A DNA stretch of 64,000 bases from Pseudopyrenochaeta lycopersici (Eukaryota > Ascomycota > Dothideomycetes > Pleosporales > Pseudopyrenochaetaceae). The position numbers and the translations under genes were made by a program. Every line of letters begins with the position of its first letter. Within the stretch, counting starts at the first letter, position 1. The notes under the pieces were generated by a model, which did no database searches, was not told the DNA's origin, and saw only the letters and a program-made list of their open reading frames with translations. The stretch is from NCBI GenBank assembly GCA_003313425.1, contig NHZP01000002.1, forward strand, positions 1,922,001 through 1,986,000. The letters are read 5' to 3'. This document shows, piece after piece, positions 36,803 to 46,711 of this stretch.

Positions 36803-38554
36803 ATGTCATCCTCTACCACAGGAAGCGATCATGACCAGCTATCGCGGAAAGATCTCCATAGATCGGGATCCTTTACTTTAGACCCAACACGAAGATGGTA
36901 CCAGCATCCGTGTATTCTGTTTCTCGTACCGCTCGTAACGCTACTTTGCTTCCCAAGTGTCTACAACATCCTGGTCCCACCCCGCTCACTAGCCCTGCCC
37001 TATGACGACCTTCAACTGCACGAGATTGCTACATTGCTCGATGGTATCTACACAGTGCTAGCCAATATGACCTTTATACCCCCCACTTCGATAAAGCGCG
37101 GTCCTCATCAGATCAACAAGACCGCCGTTCCTTGCAAACGCGACCCAGCAGTCGTTCGCCTTATGGAAATCTTGCCCTATGTTGATGAATTTCAAGTTCA
37201 AGAGCCAGATTGGCTGTTCGGTGGCCACTTTATGGACTACCGAAGATTCGACCACCTCGGCGAAGCCTGCGATCCTCTTCATGCGAGTGCTTATTGGGAC
37301 TACATGACACCGCATGCTGTTGCTCTGACCAACTGGGGCACAGGCGGCTTGAACAACGACCGTACGTGGGTCCTAATGTACAATACAAGAAGACATGCAA
37401 TAAGGGTGTACGAAGGTGAAGAATGGATTATTCAACATCCGCATCGCCGGCTAAACGGCCAGGAACTCAACGGTGTCAATATTTTTGGCCCAGGTGTCGA
37501 AGCAGGCAGATCATCATGGGATCGGAATGATGATCAGGGATCCGAATGGTTCGATGCTGCCATCCTACTAAACCGGTTGAAACAAGCATATCAGTTGGCG
37601 GCATGGTCACCGTGGGAAACATCCAACCGTGAGAACGGCTGGGGTATTGATCGAGCTACCATAACACACCTGTTACTCAAAAATGGTTGGTCCAATACTT
37701 TCAGCCCAGATCAATTTAACATCGACTTCATTCGAGCGAAGCATAAGCCATCAAGCCATGGACTTGCAGAAAATGCAATCAAACGCATCAACAAGTTGCA
37801 GGGCATGACTTCGACTTCGTCAGCAGATCCAGGTTATATCCAACACACCAAGACCCGGCTCGCAGAGCTTGAAAAACAGCTCGCCAGAGCCACAGATAAG
37901 GATCAACGCTGGGTCTTCGAATGGCGTGTGCAGAAAGCGAAGTGGGATCTGGAGCAAGAGGAAGCCGATCTTGGAAAAGCCAAGCAAGAGGTGCAACAGT
38001 TGTGTCAGAATGACATTTGCTTTGATGAAGAAGACTTCATTTTGTGGGAGTTTAGGGCTCTAGAGAAAGAGTTTGGAAGAGTGCAACTCACAGCAAACGC
38101 AACCTCCAAATGCCAAAAACAGCTCAATTATTTACCAGATTGGGCACCGCCAGATGTAGACCGATTTTCACATTGCATCACTCAGATCGAGCGTCAGCAG
38201 CACTGGTTGTTCCTTGCATACTCTCAATCTAAGGCCGAGGCACTTGAACATTGCAATAGAGCAAATAAGACTCTTTTACCGCCAGATACCCTTGAAGATC
38301 GGGCGAGAGAAAGGATCAGGCAAATAGAGCAGGACATTGCTCGTGACAAAGATATGATGTGGAAGATGGCAGATTGGGAGCATAACCTCCCAGAACATGC
38401 GACGAGGGCTATCGAGGAGTTTCGGCAATGGGAAAGCGCGGTGGTGAATGGGCCATGGTACGCGAAAGAAAGGATCGAATGGATAGAAGAACAACTCGCG
38501 GATGGCGGAAATAAGGAACAACTGTGGAGGTGCCTCGACGATCCATACTGTTGA
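36803..38554 (+). CDS. Hypothetical single-pass membrane protein, 583 aa
   Basis: Single exon of 583 codons. I do not recognise the family. Residues ~32-58 form one hydrophobic segment (CILFLVPLVTLLCFPSVYNIL), preceded by a Ser/Arg-rich N-terminus, so it is likely a type II membrane protein with most of the chain outside. The following 200 residues are rich in Trp, Asp and Asn. The C-terminal half contains long charged helices with coiled-coil character (about 345-400 and 490-560) and paired Cys residues, as expected of a secretory-pathway protein. Codon use looks like its neighbours. The next gene starts 155 bp downstream on the same strand and is also intronless and unknown, so the two may be functionally related. 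Confidence 0.75.
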   Translation: MSSSTTGSDHDQLSRKDLHRSGSFTLDPTRRWYQHPCILFLVPLVTLLCFPSVYNILVPPRSLALPYDDLQLHEIATLLDGIYTVLANMTFIPPTSIKRGPHQINKTAVPCKRDPAVVRLMEILPYVDEFQVQEPDWLFGGHFMDYRRFDHLGEACDPLHASAYWDYMTPHAVALTNWGTGGLNNDRTWVLMYNTRRHAIRVYEGEEWIIQHPHRRLNGQELNGVNIFGPGVEAGRSSWDRNDDQGSEWFDAAILLNRLKQAYQLAAWSPWETSNRENGWGIDRATITHLLLKNGWSNTFSPDQFNIDFIRAKHKPSSHGLAENAIKRINKLQGMTSTSSADPGYIQHTKTRLAELEKQLARATDKDQRWVFEWRVQKAKWDLEQEEADLGKAKQEVQQLCQNDICFDEEDFILWEFRALEKEFGRVQLTANATSKCQKQLNYLPDWAPPDVDRFSHCITQIERQQHWLFLAYSQSKAEALEHCNRANKTLLPPDTLEDRARERIRQIEQDIARDKDMMWKMADWEHNLPEHATRAIEEFRQWESAVVNGPWYAKERIEWIEEQLADGGNKEQLWRCLDDPYC

Positions 38555-38708
38555 GCAGAAACAAGCCGCGTCGTTGTTGCCTGTGCCAAGCGTAGTGGTT
38601 ATGGATGATCCTTCCTTAGCCTCTGCCGCGTGATCTCGTGATTTCCCGACGAAGATGAGATAAAACCGCCCGCATCCGGGTAAATTACCATGACAAGAAC
38701 ACAAAATC

Positions 38709-39809
38709 ATGTCCACACATACCAATACTACCAGAACTGGGCACCGCGTTCTCGACTTTCCCCATATATGGGGGCACTCGTACCCCCACGCCGACCCAAC
38801 CATCCCACCTCTTCTAGTCATCTTTCTCTTTAAATTGCCAACTCCTCGTCGTGAAGAGGTGGTTGAGCAGATCAAGCAAGGCGATGACAAACTCTGGCCT
38901 GAAGACATTCCCAGGAAGGAACTAGATGTCGTGCCTTGGCTGCGTAGCTTCAAAATGAGCGCTGATGATAGTTTGTACATTCCTCAAGGATTGGACATCG
39001 TCATCGATGAAAAGCTATTGAAAGAAAACAAATGCATTATAGCACATCGTCTAGACACCAGGGATCTTCTTATGGACAATGATTCACGCGAGTTTGCCAT
39101 TGTCAAAATTGAAGAAGCTTACAAGCTCGCATGTTCCGCAACAGCGACGAGGAGCTGGTTCCCAGATCTAGTTCCATGGGAGTACGAGTTTCAACCCATT
39201 CGTGAGCCTGAGCCGAAAATCCCTACGCTCGATTATAGCTTTGCTGAATTACCTGTCTTCATTGTCATTCCCATCACAAAGGAGCAAGAGACGTACCTAT
39301 ACCGCCTCTTGACCTGCGAGACCGCTCAGCCAGAATTCTTCCGCCTACACAACACCAGCGCCGACCTCGATGACATAGATTTCCTAATGCAGCGCTTCCT
39401 GGATAACTCTGTGTTCCCAGCCGATTTCGTCGTCGTCGACGAAGCCACGGTAGCCACCATCCCAGATCCAATACCGACCACCTCCTGCGAACTTCCATAT
39501 AAAGACTTCGTCTTCCCTTTTCCAACGTTCACGCTCGCTACTGAACTTCTGCTCTATCATCGCGCAAATGACGATCAAAGCATTGCTTACGATAACGCCG
39601 GCTACGCAGTTGGGCGACGGGCTATGGAGGATAGTGAAGAGTATCAGATGTGGGGTGTAAGTATCTCCCAGGGCAAGGGTATAGGAAGTTGGATTGATAG
39701 TTCATTTGAGGAGACGGACGATATCGACAATTACTATTGGAGCTGCTGGCTAGGGAAGAATGGGAGGGTAGACGGACAAGTCAGGGCAGAAGCTAGTGTA
39801 AAATTTTAG
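38709..39809 (+). CDS. Hypothetical cytosolic protein, 366 aa (possible DUF6924-like region)
   Basis: Single exon of 366 codons, with no signal peptide or membrane segment. A central block (about residues 179-250, LPVFIVIPITKEQETYLYRLL to FPADFVVVDEATVATIP) alternates strands and helices. It resembles the fungal DUF6924-type domain as I remember it, but I cannot confirm this. The N-terminus is Pro/Thr-rich and the C-terminus holds an acidic stretch with SFEETDDIDNYYW. It lies just behind the other unknown gene, on the same strand. I give no function. Confidence 0.72.
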   Translation: MSTHTNTTRTGHRVLDFPHIWGHSYPHADPTIPPLLVIFLFKLPTPRREEVVEQIKQGDDKLWPEDIPRKELDVVPWLRSFKMSADDSLYIPQGLDIVIDEKLLKENKCIIAHRLDTRDLLMDNDSREFAIVKIEEAYKLACSATATRSWFPDLVPWEYEFQPIREPEPKIPTLDYSFAELPVFIVIPITKEQETYLYRLLTCETAQPEFFRLHNTSADLDDIDFLMQRFLDNSVFPADFVVVDEATVATIPDPIPTTSCELPYKDFVFPFPTFTLATELLLYHRANDDQSIAYDNAGYAVGRRAMEDSEEYQMWGVSISQGKGIGSWIDSSFEETDDIDNYYWSCWLGKNGRVDGQVRAEASVKF

Positions 39810-40042
39810 CGTTCAGGGTATAAAGGGGAATGTAAAAGTATATGAGGGTGTCAAAAAAATTAAGCATTTGATATTTGTTACGCGGTGCTGAGTGAATCAA
39901 AACCGCGCTGTCGCTCAAATAGTTTCGAAGCTGTTCCGAAGGCCGTTGTGCATGCTTGAAATACAGACTATCATTTGCAAGACAATCACTACGCAATAAT
40001 ATTTACAGATTTCTATATTCTATCACAGCTTTCAGTCTCTCA

Positions 40043-41981
40043 TTAATCCTTCGCGACACCGCCGCGTTGCTCCACATCTCGCTTCAATCCTTCCTCCTTC
40101 AATTGTTTATCATCGTGCCTATTTAGCTCAACCTGCGGCATAAGAAACCAAGCAGCTAAGAACGCGAGCGCATTCAGCGTCGCACCAACAATGAACACGA
40201 TTCTGAAGCCATTTTTGTAAGCCGACGCAAGTGTGACTTTCAGAACCTCGGTACGGTCTTGGCCGAATGATTGTTGGAAAATCCCTGGTGAGTCGAGCAG
40301 TAGCTGAATCTCGGGCCTTGAAAGTCCATAAGGAACGAGCTTAGTACGAACGGCGTTATTGATAATGGTTCCTGAGATGGCTAGACCCAGGGTGCCACCG
40401 AGATTGCGGATGAAGTTGCGGACTGAGGTCACTATAGCCATATGCTTTCGCTCTACGCCGGCTTGTACTGCAATAAGGGATGGCTGAAGAGTGTTACCAA
40501 GTCCAATGCCAGCAAGCAGTGAAAAGCCAATCTGCTTGCCCAATGAGGGTTGGTCGAGTGTGGAGAGCAAGCCAAGACCAACTGCCCATATTGCCCAACC
40601 TGCCAGTAGACACTCTCTGTACCGGCCTGTCTTATGGACTACCAAGCCAGAGAGTGTGCTGAAGAGAGCTGAGAAAGTTAGATTAGACCTTTCCCAAGAA
40701 ATTAGGTGACTCACTCTGTGTCAACGTAACTGGTAAGAGCAACGCGCCAGACTTTACTGCCGAGTAACCATATACGAACTGATAGAACGAAGGGAGGTAG
40801 TAGACCTGAACGAGGAAGTTCCAGCCATTAACGAACATAGTCAGTGAAGCTCCGTTCACGAGCTTCGAATCAAAAATATTCATAGGCACCAGCGGTACAG
40901 TAGTTCCCTTCCATTGCCAAAGCACAAAACTTGCGGAGACCACAAAGCCAGCCACTAGGGAGGCAATTACGTGAGCCGAGTTCCAGGCGTATTCTCCGCC
41001 AGCCCAAGTAAGAGAAAGTACGAGGACTCCAGAACCAGCAAGTGCGAGGAAAGCTCCGAAGAAGTCGATAGCCGCTACTTTCCTACGGCTGTGAGAAAAA
41101 TGAATCTCGATGGAGCAGTTACAACTCACTTCTTCCAGTCGCCGTTCACTTTCCTCAGCGGCATAAAGAAAACTACGCAAGCTGTGGTCAAAACACAGAG
41201 AAAGAGGTTGAGACGGAAGATCCATCTCCTAGGAATAATCAGTAGGGAAAAGGTCGAAAAGAAAGAAAGCTCACCAGGATTCTTTGCCTTGAGAAGCCAA
41301 CGCCCCTCCGATTACAGGGCCTATACCGTGCGCTATAGCAACAACTGAACCCTACCACTCACTCAGTGACCTGGAGCAGATAATTTTACCTGCAATGCTT
41401 ACCAAAATACCTTGATATTTTCCTCTTTCACGCAAAGGGACAATGTCGCTAACGATCAGCTGCGCCACTGTCATTACACCACCACCCCCAACTCCAGTCC
41501 ACGCGCGGAAGACGATGAGCTGAAGAGCTGTTTGTGCCAAAGATGCTGCCAGTGACCCGAAAAAAAAGATGCCAATGCCGATCATAAGGAGAACTTTGCG
41601 AGACCATATGTCTGAGAGTCGGCCATAAAGCAGCTGGAAAGACGTCGAAGTCAGAAAGTACGCTCCAGCAATCCAAGCACTTTCAGAGCTGGCATTCAAG
41701 TCCCTGCTGACAATCGTCAAGCTAGCAGCGAGGGTGGTTTGGTCCAAAACGGCCAACAAATCGACGCTCGCGCAGGCCAGGAATATCTGCGCACATGTTT
41801 AGCTGAGTCCAAAGAGAAGTCATACTAGCACACATACCGTGATGATGGTCTTGACAGGTACATAATTTGTCTGCTCGTTGAAGGCTGGAGACTGATTCTT
41901 TTCTGCTGATGACAAGCTTTCATTCGATTGTGACTCCACAGGCGCGCTGTTGACAGCGTGGGGAATCTTTGAGCCAGCCAT
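40043..41981 (-). CDS. MFS transporter, DHA2 (14-helix) family
   Basis: Minus-strand exons 41981-41838, 41786-41403, 41351-41275, 41228-41130, 41088-40715 and 40668-40043 give 567 aa, with introns of 41-51 nt. The start MAGSKIPHAVN is the only ATG that keeps the hydrophilic N-terminus of about 40 residues. DHA2 features: LDQTTLAASLTIVSRDL in helix 1, GRLSDIWSRKVLLM in loop 2-3, WTGVGGGGVMTVAQLI in helix 4, and YQGILGSVVAIAHGIGPVIGGAL in helix 5 (antiporter motif C), which confirms the exon 2-3 junction. Fourteen hydrophobic segments follow in all. This is a proton-coupled exporter of drugs or metabolites. It differs in sequence and exon structure from the 15.3-kb transporter, so it is not a recent duplicate. 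It is divergent from the cysteine synthase-rhodanese gene. Confidence 0.9.
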
Positions 41982-43254
41982 TGCATTCAAACGCGACACT
42001 GTTGGCCAAGGCAAGAATAAGGGAGTTTTATAGACGTGAGGAGGATTGATAATACGATGGTATAATTGAGCGAAAAGATGTCGTTGGTTCGGGTTAGATT
42101 GATCACGAACTACCTAGGAGCGGTGTGTTAATTGTGTGATCGAGGCCGTTACCAATATTGGAGATACAAGCTAAGGGGAGACAAGGACCTCGTTTTGTTT
42201 TGCTGGTCTGCTGATCTCTCATGCTTATCGGACATAGGCACCAGAATACTAATGGAAGGGATTCAAAACGTGCAATATAGTGCTCCGATTGTTGTCCGAG
42301 GGCCTAAGAAAAAGTTACGCAGATCATCAATGCAAGTACGTTGACGCCAAGCTCTCCGCATAGCCCGACTGAACTTGTATGGTTCTGATATTCCGTCCGA
42401 GCTGTATGCATCCCGCGTCATGGAGGTCATCTCGGTACTACTAGCCAGCATGGTACCGGTTGACTATAGCGACAACGTCAGTGCATGGCTCTACTGGCTT
42501 GGTGGTGCGATGATCAACAATGCTAAAAAGGAACAAGATGAGCGTGTTGAAAGTTTCAATTCTGTAGCTAGCGTTGTGTTTGTAGCACGTCATCGAGCAC
42601 ATTGATGCTTGAGCGCTGATCACAGTGGTCCACGATGAGCAATGGAAAGAGGGTTGAACCTGTCTCCAAGAGGTAGGTGCGTCAAAGCTCTATGTCGGCA
42701 TCGGTCGCTGGCGATGAGATGCAGACAATATATATGCAGAGATAGTGTGATTCGGTTCCTGGAAGTAGGGATGACAAGGGGCTCCCAACCGCTGTAGGTT
42801 CGATATATCGCTTAGCGTTGTATGCGATTCGAGCTAGTTTGCTCTTGCCCAGGTTTTCTGCCGTGTCGCAGACAACAATGTACTCACTGCACCGCGTACA
42901 GCACATTTCAATTTCTCACAGCAGCAGCAAAGTAGCATAGCTCATGCAGCAATGCTCTAGATATCTTGGCAAGCGTGGGATAATTAGGGTCGATGTACGT
43001 GTTTACGAGAATCATCGACGTTCAACTTGCCAATTTTACGTGTGTGAAAGCCGGAAGGATATGATGCCATGCGAATGAGCACCTTCATAGGCAGTGACAA
43101 CACCTGGCAAGAATTATGCGCCGCTGATCAACAACTAGTCTTGTGCTCAGCAAGTGGGTTCGCCAATATGCCACTGTTGTTTAAAGGCGACACATCTCAA
43201 GCCTATGACATCTCCATTTTCAAGCTCTTGTTCCTCAAGGCTCTGTCCATCAAA
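41982..43254. other. Divergent intergenic region
   Basis: About 1.3 kb between the transporter and the cysteine synthase-rhodanese gene. The stretch 43069-43254 is open and in frame with the latter and could be a longer N-terminus. No other coding signal. Confidence 0.45.
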
Positions 43255-45113
43255 ATGATCTCCGCAAACCCAATGAATGTCTACTCTGGTCCAAATGCTG
43301 TGCGGCAGTACTTCGATCCAGCTTCACAACCTCCTCTTCCTTTAATCGAAATTCCCAGAAGCCTTAATCCGTTTCATGAGGATGGGGTTAGAATATACGC
43401 CAAAATGATGTCTATGCATCCAGCGAACAATGTTAAGATCATGCCAGGTAGGGTCTGAATTTGAATCACAAACATGTCATTAGAAGCAAACTAAGCATAC
43501 GTTTAGCAATGAATATGTTGGCACAAGAAGTAATTCCAGGAAAAACGAATACTGTGGTGGAATACAGCTCTGGCTCTACAGTCATTTCGTTAGCGCTTGT
43601 TTCACGCATCTACCACGGATTACAAGATGTTCGAGCGTACTTGAGCAACAAGACAACGCCATCCAAGCTCAGGCTCATGCAGTTTTTTGGACTTGACATG
43701 TATGGTTGTCATTTCGACATTTTACTCGTTTGCTGACAGCACTAAGAACACTTTTTGGAGGACCTTCGCAACCAGAACCACATGACGACCGAGGCGGCAT
43801 ACATCGAGCAAGGATCTTGGCTCATCAAGATGAAGGAACTTTGAACCCCAACCAGTATGAGAATGATGCTGTATGATATGCGCTCGACTCGTGTTGATCT
43901 GTTCGTTCCCTGACAGTTTCCAGAATTGGCAATCTCATGTAAAATGGACCGGCCCACAGATCCACGAACAGCTCCCCAGTATTAAGATTATGTGCGCCGG
44001 CATGGGAACATCTGGTACCATGACAGGGATTGGCCAATACTTCAAGAAGGCAAAACCCTCTGTGACAAGGCTAGGGTATGTATTTTGGCAACAACTGACA
44101 TCATTGAGCTAAAAATGCTATTTAGCGTATGTACAGCCGCAGGCGATCGAGTTCCTGGGCCTAGATCTCTTGCGCTTCTGAGCCCCGTGGAGTTCCCGTG
44201 GCGAGACTCTGTAGATGCCATTGAGGAAGTTGGAGCCAAAGATGCGTTCACAAATTCTCTGCATTTGTGTCGCGAAGGCTTGATTTGTGGCCCTTCTTCA
44301 GGTTTCAATTTGCAAGGTGTGCTATAAACCTGCTTTCAGCAAGGCGTATGGCTAACATTCCCAGGTCTGCTCAATTATCTCGGAAAGCTGAAGGCTGCTG
44401 GCACGCTTTCAAGCCTTACCGGTCCAAACGAATTCGTTGATTGCGTCTTCATCTGTTGCGACCTACCATATCAGTACATAGATGAATATTATGAAAAACT
44501 TGGTGATGAAAGTTTCCGTCCAATACACAATAATGTAAGTACATTGTGCTCAGCCTAGATATAGACTCTGATACTGTCACAGAGCCTTGCAGCAGTAGAT
44601 TTATATCGCTACGATGAATCATGGGAGCTTCAGCCCGAACATGCCTTGTTACGATTCGCCGACGATGCCTCAGCGAAGCCAGATACAGTCCTCATTGACC
44701 TACGGAAACCGGGCGACTTCATCTCCAGCCATATTCCAGGGGCATACAATTTGCCGTTACAAAGCTCAAATGGCTCAACTCCAAGCCCATTCTTTGATGC
44801 AGCTACACTGGAGAGCCAGTGGAAAGAGCTGGTGGCGACATTTACGAGTGATCGAATTAGCGCATACGATCTCTCTGGGAAGAACGTTTGTATAGTTTGC
44901 TATAATGGTGATACTGCACGAGTCGCAACTAGCATCCTCCGCGCAAGGGGCATCGCAGCTAGTAGCATCAAAGGCGGGTACGCGGCCCTCAAAAGGGAGC
45001 TTCCAGGTCTTCAGATGAATGAAAGAGGCAGAAGTTTGATCCAAGAGCGGTCGATGATACCACCAGTTCGAGGCACAGAGCTACTGAACGAAATTACAGT
45101 AGCTGTTCCATAG
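43255..45113 (+). CDS. Cysteine synthase-like PLP enzyme fused to a rhodanese domain
   Basis: Seven exons: 43255-43447, 43507-43699, 43747-43870, 43924-44075, 44126-44316, 44365-44534 and 44583-45113, giving 517 aa. Introns are 47-59 nt. Residues ~10-330 form a fold-type II PLP domain. Lys 61 in ANNVKIMPA is the likely Schiff-base lysine; EYSSGSTVIS, the phosphate loop GMGTSGTMTG and GPSSGFNLQG follow. Residues ~345-510 form a rhodanese domain with the loop CYNGDTA (Cys 447 as the sulfur carrier). PALP domains make or break C-S bonds and rhodaneses pass persulfide sulfur, so the fusion suggests cysteine or sulfide-persulfide handling. Start uncertain: ATGs at 43069 (579 aa) and 43273 (511 aa) are also in frame; conserved sequence starts at MNVYSGPNAVRQYFDP. 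The second intron ends in AAG. Confidence 0.87.
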
Positions 45114-45732
45114 TGTCGCCTATCATTCACATTAATATCCTGGTAGTCATAGGTTCGTGGTACACAACCTGTTTGGGAATTATGTTCGAAAATTAGGATT
45201 CGCCTGAGGTTTAGAGACTTTTATTTTTCTTTATGGGGATGATAGCGTGTACTTTAGTCTAGCGTGCGGCTGATAGACTCATGTACGATGACGTTCTCCA
45301 TAATGGCCTCAGTGGAATGTGCAAAATAGGCGCTAGTGCCTATTCAACATAGCGCAAACCCATTATACCAGCACATAGGCATTCTAGTCTTCCATTATTC
45401 ATTTGTTGCAAGAACATTAATTGTATGGAGAGGCCATAAATACTAATAAATTTACCTTCTTGAGAAGAGAGTGGAGTAGAACTAAAATAGAGATTGAATA
45501 AGGCTCTTGACAAGAAGTGCACTGTACGTATCGGGAGACTACGCTAAGCTATAAATAGTTCAGGCGTCACGGAGTTTATGAACCTGCATCCGGACATCAA
45601 AGGATCGAACGGCGGTAAGAGAGCTACATAAAGGAGCCTGCCGGCGTTTTTGCAAAAGTCAACTTGAGCAACTATCACATTTGATTAAGAAGACATTCAT
45701 CATTGTAAACCTTCGCAGGCTGTGTCAACAGA
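45114..45732. other. Intergenic spacer
   Basis: About 620 bp, AT-rich, containing the 3' UTR of the fusion gene and the promoter of the short-chain dehydrogenase. No coding signal. Confidence 0.5.
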
Positions 45733-46580
45733 ATGGCAGCCCTTACAAAGGAAATCGCCTTGGTCACTGGTGGTAAGATCACTTCGATAGTGTCATATCA
45801 AGCTGATGCTGACCAATCCATGAAGCTAATAGTGGTATTGGGTACGAGATCGCTCGTCAGTTACTTGCGAAAGGCACATATCATGTCCTACTCGGCGCTC
45901 GGTCGTCTCAAAGAGGCACCACAGCACTCCAGGAACTACAGTCTCAGAGTCTGCCAGGATCCATCGAACTCGTCACTCTCGACGTTCAAAGTGACGATGA
46001 TATTAGCAATACTGCACAGTCTATCACCCAAAACCACGGAAAATTAGACATTCTCTTCAACAACGCTGCGGTCGCACAATTGCCTGGTGCTACTGAACGC
46101 GAACAACTTCAGACTGCGTTTAATGTGAACGCCACAGGACCTTACCTTCTCACTAAAGCTCTCATACCTCTTCTCCGCAAATCTTCCAACCCACGCATTA
46201 TCAATATCTCCTCTGGTGCCGGCTCAATCGGTCGTCGTCTCTTCCCTGAATCGCCAATGTACAAGATTCAAGCTGTGCAGTATCGTGCTAGCAAAGCCGC
46301 ATTTAATATGATCTCTTCATGTCTGCACGTGGAATATGGTCTTGGAATTGAGCAGACCGATGGCAAGAAGGTTGAAGGGGAGGAGGCGAATGGAAAGCTG
46401 ATGAAGGTCTTCTGTTATGATCCAGGCTTCACAGTGAGCAATCTGGGTGAATACAACAAAAAAGAATTTGGTGCGCGAAGTACCGAGGATACAGTATTGA
46501 GTATCATGGACATTGTGGACGGGAAGAGAGATGAGGATGTGGGGAAATTTATACATAACTCTGGGGGTTACCCTTGGTAG
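45733..46580 (+). CDS. Short-chain dehydrogenase/reductase (SDR)
   Basis: Exons 45733-45772 and 45826-46580 give 264 aa, classical SDR length. The first exon is only 40 nt. The 53-nt intron splits the cofactor motif: splicing at GAAG restores VTGANSGIG (residues 11-19), whereas the nearby TAG acceptor destroys it. Other SDR motifs: NNAA near 90, catalytic Ser 142/143 in INISSGAGSIG, and Tyr 166-x-x-x-Lys 170 in YRASKAA. The arrangement fits an NAD(P)-dependent classical SDR (carbonyl-reductase-like). An insert with GKKVEGEEANGK sits before the C-terminal PGFTVSNLG block. Substrate unknown. It converges on the PL4 lyase gene with only 131 bp between stops. Confidence 0.92.
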
Positions 46581-46711
46581 ACGAACATTTGACTCTTTAA
46601 TGCTTTCATTCACGCCACGAGGCTATCTTGGATGCACTGTGCTCAGAAATTTGTCTTATATGATGAGATACCCAGTACATTGTTTCTCTTCGATTTTGGC
46701 GTGCTTGATAA

